From positions 1,362,611 to 1,372,323 of the forward strand of contig CP070790.1 of the NCBI GenBank assembly GCA_020346805.1: a stretch of 9,713 nt of DNA. Direction: 5' to 3'. The notes under the pieces are model-generated. The model saw only the letters and a program-made list of their open reading frames with translations. It did not search any database and was not told the origin of the DNA. The stretch comes from Planctomycetota bacterium. GTDB taxonomy: Bacteria > Planctomycetota > Phycisphaerae > UBA1845 > PWPN01. Position numbers and translations under genes: made by a program. Below are positions 1 through 7,508 of the stretch, piece after piece; the stretch's first letter is position 1, and every line of letters begins with the position of its first letter.

Positions 1-486
1 GATATGCGCAGCGCAGAATTTGTGGCGTCGTTACGGCAAGTCGATCCCGAGCGGATCGGCGCAGTCGGGTTATCGATGGGAAGCCACCGAACGTGGATGC
101 TTTCTGCCGCCACCGATCGTATTGCAGCCGGTATAGCGGTTTGTTGGCTGGGTACTACCAAGGCACTTATGGCACCCGGCAACAATCAGACCAAGGGCCA
201 TTCGGCCTATTCCATGCTGGTACCTAATCTCAGGAATTACCTCGACTATCCCGACGTGGCGGCGATTGCCTGTCCCAAGCCGATGATGTTTTACAACGGT
301 GAAAAGGATGGATTATTTCCGGTAGCCGGTGTATTGGATGCATATAATACCATGCGCAAGATATGGGAGAGCCAAGGAGCAGGCGATCGGTTGGTAACCA
401 AGATCTGGCCGGGCGGCCACGTGTTCAACGTGGAGATGCAAGAGGAAGCGTTTGATTGGTTGGACACCCACCTTCAAACCAAGTAG
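1..486 (+). CDS. alpha/beta hydrolase, dienelactone hydrolase type (3' part only)
   Basis: This is the C-terminal part of a serine hydrolase whose reading frame is open to the left edge, so the true start lies outside the window. The ATG at position 4 is internal, because the text before the nucleophile already matches the mid-protein region of such enzymes (DPERIG just before the elbow). The nucleophile elbow GLSMG is visible with its Ser codon at 73-75. The acid is the Asp in NGEKDGLFP (codon 307-309) and the His is in PGGH (codon 418-420), so the catalytic triad is complete and correctly ordered. The segment reading YLDYPDVAAIACPKP before the acid resembles acetyl-xylan-esterase and Abhydrolase_7-like relatives. 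Likely role, by inference: ester hydrolysis, perhaps deacetylation of a glycan, given the glycosidase neighbours. The next gene on the same strand starts 38 nt downstream. The substrate cannot be read from the sequence. Confidence 0.88.
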   Translation, partial: DMRSAEFVASLRQVDPERIGAVGLSMGSHRTWMLSAATDRIAAGIAVCWLGTTKALMAPGNNQTKGHSAYSMLVPNLRNYLDYPDVAAIACPKPMMFYNGEKDGLFPVAGVLDAYNTMRKIWESQGAGDRLVTKIWPGGHVFNVEMQEEAFDWLDTHLQTK

Positions 487-513
487 AAAATAATAGTTAT
501 ATAAAACAATATC

Positions 514-518
514 AGGAG
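514..518 (+). promoter_or_regulatory. Shine-Dalgarno AGGAG for the GH84-like gene
   Basis: AGGAG lies 6 nt before the ATG at 525. It decides the start: the same frame is open back to an ATG at 456, inside the preceding hydrolase gene, but the residues between (456-524) do not look like a signal peptide, whereas translation from 525 gives one. Confidence 0.75.
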
Positions 519-524
519 TTCATC

Positions 525-3035
525 ATGGCCTCATACCGGAACATTACTTCAGCCATCTTATTAGCAGGTTTTGTTGTCGCAGCCGCCGGACTGCCATGCC
601 CAGCCAATGAAAACGAATTACGCCTGGTCCCAAAACCCCAGCAGGTTCAATGGTCAAGGGCGGCACCGCTGGAAGTGGAAAACGATAAAGTAGCCATCGT
701 TACAGGAGAAAAGGCTCAGCCGCCCGAACAATATGCGGCGGAAATGCTACAGGCCCACGTTGCCAAAAGGTTCAAACAACAATGGCCGATTCTTTCTGAA
801 AGCCGGGAGCATAAAAAGTATCAGATTTTGATCCTGCTGGGCCGGCGAACCACTCACCAGATGCTTAACCGGCTGTGTTCTGAACATCACATATCATTGG
901 ATGCGAGGACGCCCGGCCACGACGGATATATTATCGAGTTTCTGCAGGTGAAGAATCGCTCCATAATTATCATTGGGGGGAGTAATCCGCGCGGGGTCAT
1001 CTACGGCCAGGATACATTGTTCCAGATGCTCACAAAAAGTAACGGTCGGTTGGTGCTGACTCAGGCATCGATTAAGGACCGGCCGAGTATTCCCTGGCGG
1101 GGGCGACCACAAACAACATTTATGAACTATCTTCGTCCCGGCGATCTGGACTGTCATATGGAGTCACGAATCAACTTCATCGATCTGCGCAACAACATAT
1201 ACGCTTTCGAGCCCGGAGCCGAATTGGACAAGGTCAATATCAGCAAAGTCATCAAGGAGGCCCACGGTCGTGGTTTAATTGTTTATGGAACGGTAAACTG
1301 CGGTGTCAAAGCTCATGAATACCCGGATGTGATAGGTACCTTCAAGGAGTTTATTTGCCTCGGGGTTGATGGTCTGTGGATTTCTTTCGACGACAAAGGA
1401 CCTGGTGAATTCCCGGAGCTGATCGTCAACGATGTACTGGATCTCGGTCGCCAAAATGGTATCACCGGATCTCGGATCGCTATTGCCCCACCAAAAGGCT
1501 CGTACCAAAACATTATCACCGACTTCAACCGCTGCATCATGGCCATACCGGATATGGAAAATGCCTTGTGGTTCTGGACACGCTGGCCATCGGAGCGGTC
1601 ATTACAAAATGCCCGAAGCATCGGATTGAAATGTAAGCCGGCCTGGTGGCACAACTGGCCCCGTCTCTACGCACACCATTCGTACATCGAACCCCCATCA
1701 ATGGCGGTAGGCTGGCACGCTCCCAGTTACCAAACGCTGGCGGATGCAGGCCGGTACGCAGATGCGATCATGCCCTGGGGCGGAAACGCATGGGGACAAT
1801 ATTATGTTATTCCGGTAATCGGCTGGTGGGGCTGGAATCCGAAGGGACACAAATGGGAAACCACGCGTCAAAGAATCTACGACATAGTCTTCGGGCCTGG
1901 ACAAGTAGTAAAAGCCATGACCTTTGATGATACACTGATCCGTACGAAATCATTGCTGCGCTATTCGTCACCGGGTGATAAGTGGCAGCCATGTTGTCCT
2001 GTTCGTCTGGCCAATTTGAAAGATCGACAGAGGGTTTCGGACCTGATCGAAAAAATGAAGGCGTTACTGGCCGATCTGGAAACAAGGGCCCCTGCCGAAA
2101 CAATGCTGGAAGTAGAACAATTGGAAACATCTTACCTTCAAAGAATGAAAGCGGAATTACAGACCTTCGAGATCGCCGCCCAAATGCCTTATCCGGAATA
2201 CTGGTGGGAACCGCAGCAACGCAAGGTTTTAAAGGCGATTTACGACGGTGACCTGATACGGGCTGATAGACTAATAACAGGAGTACGAGATAAGCTGCTC
2301 AATGATATGGCCAGGATATCCGATGCCGGTAAACACTTACGCCGGATCGATGATTACGTGTCCTGGTGGAACAGAAGAGCCATACTGGATGCCCGAGAGT
2401 GGCAGGCCATGCTGGCCGATCGCCGAAAAGAGCTAACCCGACGTGTGTGGGAATACGGTTATTACGTTGCATCGCCGGAAGACATGCTCGCACCGCTGAA
2501 GGATCCGCCTTTGGATTGGGGCAGCGGCCGATGGCAGGCCGGCAACCGGATACTGGCGACGGTACTGCCCACAAAAAGGGAATACGCTTGGGGAAACTGG
2601 ATCGGGGGTCTGTATCGGTATAGAGATTTAGAAGCCGCCGTTTTTGCGGCCCGTCGTAAGAGCCAGGCCATGGTAGGGGAATTCAGTGAATTGGAATTGA
2701 ATTTGCCGGTATCGTCGTCGGGTAAGCGCGACAAACTCGCCCTACTATTTTTTGTTAACTCGGCGAACAAGGACAAAATTGGAGCTGAATACACAACGGC
2801 CCGTTGGGCGGGATATCGCTTTCTGGAACTGCTATGGGAAGACCAGTTACTTTGGGAAGCCGATCTCGGATTATCATGGGATAAAGGTGAGTGGTTTATG
2901 GTGAATCTTCCGGAAATTCCCGAGGATATTGAAACTCTGACGCTGCGATTACGAGTGATAGACCGCAAGATGTTAACGGTTAACCATACGATTGTTTTCG
3001 TTGGGCCGATACGCCTGATCGAGCGACAAGAATAG
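525..3035 (+). CDS. secreted GH20b-GH84-like beta-N-acetylhexosaminidase (836 aa)
   Basis: The start at 525 gives an N-terminal signal peptide with a hydrophobic core (ILLAGFVVAAAG) and probable cleavage near residues 27-30. Residues about 33-185 resemble the GH20b alpha/beta domain that precedes the catalytic barrel in hexosaminidases (opening LVPKPQQVQW, later GVIYGQDTLFQML). Residues about 190-460 look like a GH84 (NagJ/O-GlcNAcase) barrel. The motif WISFDD places the adjacent Asp pair at D289-D290, matching the family's substrate-assisted catalytic dyad, and WWHNWP (N377) resembles the NYP motif near the GH84 active site. A charged, mostly helical region follows (about 500-650). A beta-rich C-terminal segment (about 655-836) was not recognised and may be a carbohydrate-binding sandwich. 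Expected role: release of terminal beta-linked GlcNAc-type sugars in the periplasm or outside the cell. The Asp expected a few residues after the NYP-like motif is not obvious, so substrate preference may differ from classical GH84. GH20b domains also precede GH20 and GH67-type barrels, but the DD dyad favours GH84. Confidence 0.82.
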   Translation: MASYRNITSAILLAGFVVAAAGLPCPANENELRLVPKPQQVQWSRAAPLEVENDKVAIVTGEKAQPPEQYAAEMLQAHVAKRFKQQWPILSESREHKKYQILILLGRRTTHQMLNRLCSEHHISLDARTPGHDGYIIEFLQVKNRSIIIIGGSNPRGVIYGQDTLFQMLTKSNGRLVLTQASIKDRPSIPWRGRPQTTFMNYLRPGDLDCHMESRINFIDLRNNIYAFEPGAELDKVNISKVIKEAHGRGLIVYGTVNCGVKAHEYPDVIGTFKEFICLGVDGLWISFDDKGPGEFPELIVNDVLDLGRQNGITGSRIAIAPPKGSYQNIITDFNRCIMAIPDMENALWFWTRWPSERSLQNARSIGLKCKPAWWHNWPRLYAHHSYIEPPSMAVGWHAPSYQTLADAGRYADAIMPWGGNAWGQYYVIPVIGWWGWNPKGHKWETTRQRIYDIVFGPGQVVKAMTFDDTLIRTKSLLRYSSPGDKWQPCCPVRLANLKDRQRVSDLIEKMKALLADLETRAPAETMLEVEQLETSYLQRMKAELQTFEIAAQMPYPEYWWEPQQRKVLKAIYDGDLIRADRLITGVRDKLLNDMARISDAGKHLRRIDDYVSWWNRRAILDAREWQAMLADRRKELTRRVWEYGYYVASPEDMLAPLKDPPLDWGSGRWQAGNRILATVLPTKREYAWGNWIGGLYRYRDLEAAVFAARRKSQAMVGEFSELELNLPVSSSGKRDKLALLFFVNSANKDKIGAEYTTARWAGYRFLELLWEDQLLWEADLGLSWDKGEWFMVNLPEIPEDIETLTLRLRVIDRKMLTVNHTIVFVGPIRLIERQE

Positions 3036-3043
3036 TAACCTAC

Positions 3044-3063
3044 ATCAACTAATGTTTAGTGAT
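3044..3063. terminator. possible weak bidirectional hairpin between convergent genes
   Basis: The 28-nt gap between the two facing stop codons holds an imperfect inverted repeat: ATCA-A-CTAA, a 3-nt loop (TGT), then TTAG-TGAT, giving 8 A/T-rich pairs with one bulged A. It ends exactly at the stop codon of the minus-strand gene. There is no clear U-tract on either strand, so a terminator role is only suggested by position. Confidence 0.28.
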
Positions 3064-4515
3064 TTACTTGCGGCGGAGAGCAACTTCCATTTTATCTTCC
3101 GGCAACCAACCTTGTGTTTGACCGAGTCTACATTTCCACCAGTAATTCTTCTTGGCGTAGACTCCATTGAGTTGGTGTTGGATAATCTCGCCGGTCTGTC
3201 CGGCGGTGATATTTCTTGCGATTCCGTAATTTGTGCCGGGCCCCAGCCTGAGTTCCACCTTATTTTTTGTTTTAAACCGGCTTCCCGGCGACAGGGTTTG
3301 TGACCTTTTGGAATCAGAGACAAAAACCATCATATATCCATTGGCAACACCACGTAGTTTACCGTCAGAGGGCACATTCATCACTTTCCCATCGATCCAC
3401 ATGGTCGAAGATCCGCCGCCATCCTGGGCGATAGCGTAAGAGGCCTTCAGATGTTCCACACAGAAGTTACCCAGTTCGGTGATAGTCATACCCACACTTT
3501 CTTTGGATCGCCCATCGGCCACGATGAAATATACGTAACTATCATTCAGGGCGACGGCGGTCCGGGGATGCCGGTTAATTGCTCCCGGCTTACCCTTTTT
3601 CTCCCATCGTTCTGCCGGCACTTTACCTTCCATTACACAATAGAAATGGCCGCCCATACTGGCACGAACGTTCCGCCAGTCTCTCGGCTTCAACTCATTG
3701 ACGCCGTAATCCTTAAGCCCCAGGTCAAATCGCAGTTTTTGACCGACTTTTGCATGGTCGAGCAGCTTTTTTGCCGCACTGCCGTGGCCGGAAAGCACCA
3801 CATGATCGAAAGGAAGTAAAGTTGAATCCTCATTTTGCCGCATATCCACGATCCGGCCTGTTGTCGGTCCCGGTCCGGTCGCCAAACCCAAAGGGCGGTC
3901 CATGTGGATCAAAACCTCAACACCATCGGTCGCAGTATAAGTTCTGTCGGCATAATGTTGGGTGTAAAGAATTAGCTCGTCGGGGCCCCGTTTTGCGTTG
4001 ATATTCGAGATCTTCATATCCGAAGCGTCTGAGAACACAACCTTTTGAAGCTTCTTGCCGTTTCGAACGTTGCCGCCCAAAAAGGCCTGTCGATCAAAAG
4101 TCCAGATAAAACCGCTGCCTCCCGAGTACTCACCAAAACGCTTAACGAACCAGCCGGATGTTATCTGTCCGCCAGGCGGCCTGCACGTTTCAAAACTGAA
4201 GTAATCACCATTGACGGCCACCTTCACATCATAAAGTTCGCCATATAGGTTGACCGAATCGTCATACCGTTCGGCCATTTGGCTGACGGTTTCGCATCCG
4301 CTTCGCAAGGTGCCTTGGCCGATGCAGGTATCGATAATCCAGTTCTTTTTTTGACGGTCGGCCCGGGCCACATCTACATTGATAGGGCCATCAAGACGAA
4401 ACTTTTGATATTCGATCCCGGGAACAACGGATTTCCATTGAGCGTGAGCGATACCGCCGGAAATACACACGCCAATAATAATCCAAACCGCAAGGATAGC
4501 TCGTGTAACTCTCAT
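3064..4515 (-). CDS. secreted phosphodiester glycosidase (NAGPA/DUF2233 type) with C-terminal SH3-like domain (483 aa)
   Basis: The chosen start gives a clear signal peptide (ILAVWIIIGVCISGG) with a signal peptidase I site AHA|QW after residue 25. The body carries the hallmarks of the phosphodiester glycosidase family related to the mammalian mannose-6-phosphate uncovering enzyme: VNGDYF (residues 101-106), HPRT (316-319), VADGR (332-336), and DGGGSSTM (365-372) followed by VPSDGKLRGVANG. About residues 410-478 form a bacterial SH3-like module (LRLGPGTNYGIAR, WWKCR, GWLPE), often used for cell-wall or glycan binding. Family enzymes cleave the phosphodiester between a sugar and a second group, classically alpha-GlcNAc-1-phospho-6-mannose. 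The substrate here is unknown. It is the last gene of the minus-strand run, 105 nt after the GH123-like gene, and ends 28 nt from the convergent GH84-like gene. The family call is firm; the role in this locus is inferred. Confidence 0.93.
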   Translation of the reverse strand: MRVTRAILAVWIIIGVCISGGIAHAQWKSVVPGIEYQKFRLDGPINVDVARADRQKKNWIIDTCIGQGTLRSGCETVSQMAERYDDSVNLYGELYDVKVAVNGDYFSFETCRPPGGQITSGWFVKRFGEYSGGSGFIWTFDRQAFLGGNVRNGKKLQKVVFSDASDMKISNINAKRGPDELILYTQHYADRTYTATDGVEVLIHMDRPLGLATGPGPTTGRIVDMRQNEDSTLLPFDHVVLSGHGSAAKKLLDHAKVGQKLRFDLGLKDYGVNELKPRDWRNVRASMGGHFYCVMEGKVPAERWEKKGKPGAINRHPRTAVALNDSYVYFIVADGRSKESVGMTITELGNFCVEHLKASYAIAQDGGGSSTMWIDGKVMNVPSDGKLRGVANGYMMVFVSDSKRSQTLSPGSRFKTKNKVELRLGPGTNYGIARNITAGQTGEIIQHQLNGVYAKKNYWWKCRLGQTQGWLPEDKMEVALRRK

Positions 4516-4524
4516 ATTACGATT

Positions 4525-4528
4525 CTCC
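4525..4528 (-). promoter_or_regulatory. Shine-Dalgarno GGAG deciding the phosphodiester glycosidase start
   Basis: On the minus strand GGAG(A) lies 9 nt before the ATG at 4515. An upstream in-frame ATG at 4563 would add 16 residues ahead of an otherwise standard signal peptide and has no comparable ribosome binding site, so 4515 is preferred. Confidence 0.7.
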
Positions 4529-4555
4529 AAAACATAACCGGTAATACAAAGTGCG

Positions 4556-4570
4556 GCATGCAACCCATGC
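4556..4570. repeat. small inverted repeat in the intergenic region
   Basis: The gap 4516-4620 between the GH123-like and phosphodiester glycosidase genes contains GCATG, a 5-nt spacer, and CATGC, a perfect 5-bp stem. It is about 40 nt upstream of the ATG at 4515. No U-tract follows. It could be an operator half-site pair, an mRNA hairpin or chance. I see no convincing promoter in the rest of this 105-nt gap. Confidence 0.25.
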
Positions 4571-4620
4571 AGATCACTATACTCGTCCTCGTTACCCGAT
4601 AATCGCCCGGATCCGTCAGC

Positions 4621-7467
4621 CTATCTGCCTTTGGTTGCGGTGCGTGAAAACTCCGAGGTGCCCGAACTTACAAGCTGTTTTCCCTTGATGATACAGTCTG
4701 CTAATTCAGTACGAAAATCATATAGCACATCGGGGGCTCGAGTATACTTGATTGTATTACGCACCACCGATTCCGGAACAGCCAGTAATTTATCTGCCCG
4801 ATCAAGATAAGACTTACTTCGATCGTTTTGGGGCAATTCTTTTATCTTTTGTACCATTTCGGCCAGCAGATACAGGTATTCGTAATCCTCCAGGCCGTCC
4901 CGAATATTTTCCAGACGAATGGTTGAAAGCGGGCCGTCGGGTCCCGGACAGAGCAAGCTGCCGTCACCGTTGGCCGTCTCACCCCGCCGATTGGTCATGC
5001 TGCCGGGTTTCCATTTCGTATAGGGACCGGATGAGATTAATTTATGGTTATTGTCCCACTTGGTTATCATATAATAAAGAAAACCGTCAACCTGATAGCT
5101 GAAACTCATAGCCCCCATCAAAAGACGGGCCTCGATAGCCGGGTATTCAATGAACCAGTTGGCATAGGGATGTGGTGGAACCACACAAACATACCACCAC
5201 ACCTTCTTGCCTTCGGCTCGGAGTTTTCGGGCCTCCTCCGGGTCATACCAATCAGTCAGGGGAACCCAAATATCCACAACCTTCCGCAGACCCGTCTCTT
5301 TTCCGTATGAATGATCGATGGCCGTGGTCATGGTTTCCAATCCGGGAAACCGTTTATGAATCGTGCCGAAAACTTCACGCATCTCAAGAAACTTCTCTTC
5401 TTTCACCTCATCATAGCCATACGCATAAGCCAAATCGAAAAGGTCCTCCTGCTTTAGTTTTGAAACATATCGGTCGCATTCAGTCATCGCCTGACGATCA
5501 GTAATATGTCTGAATACACCACCCACATTAAAGGCATTCATTTCACGGGCAATCCCATATTTGAGAAGTTCAATATCCGGCGATTCTCTTCGATAAAGAT
5601 GATCAATATTCAACCGATGATCGAGTATGAAATCATAGTATCGGTAGGCCAATTCCTGATTCCAGCGATCGCCGTAAAATCGTACGACATAAGGTTCATG
5701 ATAGGTAAAGGCATTGCGAAGGTGTGTTCCATCGGGAAGTTTGAAGTCCCAGACTTTAACATCTAATTGGATCGATATCTGTTTACATCCGGCAGCGTCC
5801 ACATTTATGACACCCTGGTATTGACCCGCTGGCGTATCCGGACGGGTTGATACATCAATCCAATAGGCCACGTGTTCTCCAATATTCACATCGCACTTGT
5901 TTTGAAAGCTCAAAAGGGGATCAGGCCACCAGCCGTTGTACTCCACTTCGTAAGGCTGATTATTAGTCACCTCAACATGGCCGACCAGAGATATTTCAGT
6001 CGCAATATCCCGACTGCTGGTATTGGTTCTGCCTCGAAGCGGCGAAACGGAAACCGTAACATCTTTCAAATTATGATGAAAGGGTATCACGACAACTTGT
6101 AAGGCCTCATGTTCATTCCCGGCAAGAGCCAAATGGTAACGCTTGTCAAACCGACCTTCGAATGGGAAATCCCGGATCATGACTTTTTGCATGGAGGATT
6201 CCAATCCCACAGCAAAGGCGGCATGGGGATAATTCGCCAGGGTCCGTGTATAGCACCAGACGTCATCCAGCTCCCGTTCAAGAGTGGCCGTTAACTGACT
6301 CAGACGTTCCCAGTTTGCCTTGGTGTAAAGCTTACGATCGCCAAGTGTATGAACGACTTCCTCAAGGTGAGGTCTTGAATCCTGTAATATAGTGTCGGCT
6401 TTCCTTTTTGCATCTTGCGGAAACCGTGGCAAGCCGTTTTCGACTTCCTCAAACTTTTTCTTCATGCGTGTAATTGACTCCGATACTGCAGGTGAGCTTA
6501 ATGGATACCAACACGAGGCAAGTCGTTTACCATTCCGATCCAGAAGGGTCACTTCCACTCGACGGGCCCGATCCTCAGCCACAAACCAGGAAAGTTTCCC
6601 GTCGGTGGGAACCACTCCTTCGGCTACATATGCCGATCCTCCTCCCGATTCCCTCCCCTCAATGTGGTAACCAAGTCCGGAAAGAGGCTCAAATAACAAA
6701 TGATTCAATCCGATCTCGACAGGATCAACTCTGCGAAAACGTACGGGTTTGGTATCTTCATCCCCGAATACCAGATGACCGAAATCGGCGGGCACAATAA
6801 AATGTCTCTGGGGTGGAGCCCAGCAACTTCTTTCAGAGGGACAGATGTTTCGACAAAAATTGACACCCCACACCGCACCTGGTTTTGGTCGTCGCACTCG
6901 TAGATTATAAAAGCCAATCCGCAGAACCGCAGTCCATCCTTTATCGTCGGTAGCGGTAGCGACACGAATCGACGCGTTCCATTCTTTCTTCTTAACCCGA
7001 GAATCGAATATTACACCGGCGGAATTAACGATGAAGTGAAAATACTCCTTATGTTCGTGAGCCGGATCGATAAGAACCTCGATGCTATCGTCCTTCCAGA
7101 CCCTGCCATCACGTTCGGTTACGTCGGCCTTTAAATCGGCGCTTCCCTGCCCTTCACACCTGAAGGCCATCCAGAGAGCCGATCGGTCATAAAAAACGTA
7201 TAGCCACGTTGATTCACTGACGATGGACCTCCCCTTGTTGTCCAGAAAACCGGTTATAAGGGCTGCTTGATCCCAGGGAGCACGGGTTAAATCCGTTTCC
7301 AGACGTCGATGACCCTTTATGAGAGGGATAACAAGGTTGTGTCCGAAATCATCCTCCAGAGACGCCGACGAGTCGATTGGAAAAGCGGTCAGACTTAGCG
7401 CGGGGCTGGTTAAGATGATGGCAACCAATACAAGTAACTTACTAAATGTTGTCTGATTTATTTGCAT
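4621..7467 (-). CDS. secreted CBM9-like + GH123-like (DUF4091) glycoside hydrolase (948 aa)
   Basis: Starting at the ATG at 7467, the protein opens with a signal peptide (LLVLVAIILTSPALSLTA). Residues about 40-230 look like a CBM9/DOMON-type beta-sandwich (WLYVFYDRSALWMAF, then DDSIEVLIDP and YFHFIVNSAGVIFD). A short beta domain and a helical linker (about 330-400) follow. The C-terminal half, about 415 onward, resembles GH123/DUF4091: a beta-sandwich, then a TIM barrel ending in the diagnostic motif IRLENIRDGLEDYEYL near residue 850. In the barrel, YGYDEV puts an adjacent Asp-Glu pair at D686-E687, the arrangement used by GH123 beta-N-acetylgalactosaminidases, where the acetamido group assists catalysis. 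The protein is much longer than a typical GH123 enzyme because of its N-terminal modules. Expected role: cleavage of N-acetylhexosaminides outside the cytoplasm. It lies 41 nt downstream of the sialidase-like gene. Many DUF4091 proteins are uncharacterised, so activity on GalNAc is a family-based guess. Confidence 0.87.
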   Translation of the reverse strand: MQINQTTFSKLLVLVAIILTSPALSLTAFPIDSSASLEDDFGHNLVIPLIKGHRRLETDLTRAPWDQAALITGFLDNKGRSIVSESTWLYVFYDRSALWMAFRCEGQGSADLKADVTERDGRVWKDDSIEVLIDPAHEHKEYFHFIVNSAGVIFDSRVKKKEWNASIRVATATDDKGWTAVLRIGFYNLRVRRPKPGAVWGVNFCRNICPSERSCWAPPQRHFIVPADFGHLVFGDEDTKPVRFRRVDPVEIGLNHLLFEPLSGLGYHIEGRESGGGSAYVAEGVVPTDGKLSWFVAEDRARRVEVTLLDRNGKRLASCWYPLSSPAVSESITRMKKKFEEVENGLPRFPQDAKRKADTILQDSRPHLEEVVHTLGDRKLYTKANWERLSQLTATLERELDDVWCYTRTLANYPHAAFAVGLESSMQKVMIRDFPFEGRFDKRYHLALAGNEHEALQVVVIPFHHNLKDVTVSVSPLRGRTNTSSRDIATEISLVGHVEVTNNQPYEVEYNGWWPDPLLSFQNKCDVNIGEHVAYWIDVSTRPDTPAGQYQGVINVDAAGCKQISIQLDVKVWDFKLPDGTHLRNAFTYHEPYVVRFYGDRWNQELAYRYYDFILDHRLNIDHLYRRESPDIELLKYGIAREMNAFNVGGVFRHITDRQAMTECDRYVSKLKQEDLFDLAYAYGYDEVKEEKFLEMREVFGTIHKRFPGLETMTTAIDHSYGKETGLRKVVDIWVPLTDWYDPEEARKLRAEGKKVWWYVCVVPPHPYANWFIEYPAIEARLLMGAMSFSYQVDGFLYYMITKWDNNHKLISSGPYTKWKPGSMTNRRGETANGDGSLLCPGPDGPLSTIRLENIRDGLEDYEYLYLLAEMVQKIKELPQNDRSKSYLDRADKLLAVPESVVRNTIKYTRAPDVLYDFRTELADCIIKGKQLVSSGTSEFSRTATKGR

Positions 7468-7472
7468 AAATA

Positions 7473-7477
7473 TCCTC
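7473..7477 (-). promoter_or_regulatory. Shine-Dalgarno GAGGA for the GH123-like gene
   Basis: On the minus strand GAGGA ends 5 nt before the ATG at 7467. A TTG seven codons upstream (7488) is in frame, but a stronger AAGGAGG (7490-7496) sits only 1 nt before it, too close for normal initiation. The ATG also gives the cleaner signal peptide. Confidence 0.65.
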
Positions 7478-7508
7478 GGTTTTGCCAAGCCTCCTTAACA
7501 ATTTATTT

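Noticed and set aside
456..524. Upstream ATG that would extend the GH84-like protein by 23 residues
   Set aside because: The extension lies inside the end of the preceding gene and would bury the signal peptide; AGGAG at 514-518 supports the ATG at 525.
487..524. A/T-rich TATATAAAA stretch as a promoter for the GH84-like gene
   Set aside because: No acceptable -35 element at 16-18 nt, and the preceding gene is co-directional and only 38 nt away.
525..620. Possible lipobox (GLPC) in the GH84-like signal peptide
   Set aside because: Pro directly before Cys does not fit the lipobox consensus; ordinary signal peptidase I cleavage is more likely.
2462..2968. Open frame of 168 codons on the minus strand inside the GH84-like gene
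   Set aside because: It lies wholly inside a well-supported gene, is Ser/Arg-rich low-information sequence, and has no recognisable domain.
3451..3819. Open frame of 122 codons on the + strand opposite the phosphodiester glycosidase
   Set aside because: It is antisense to conserved catalytic motifs of a clear family member and looks like a shadow frame.
4571..4620. CGGATCCG and CGATAATCG palindromes as a terminator after the GH123-like gene
   Set aside because: The stems are too short and have no U-tract on the minus strand.
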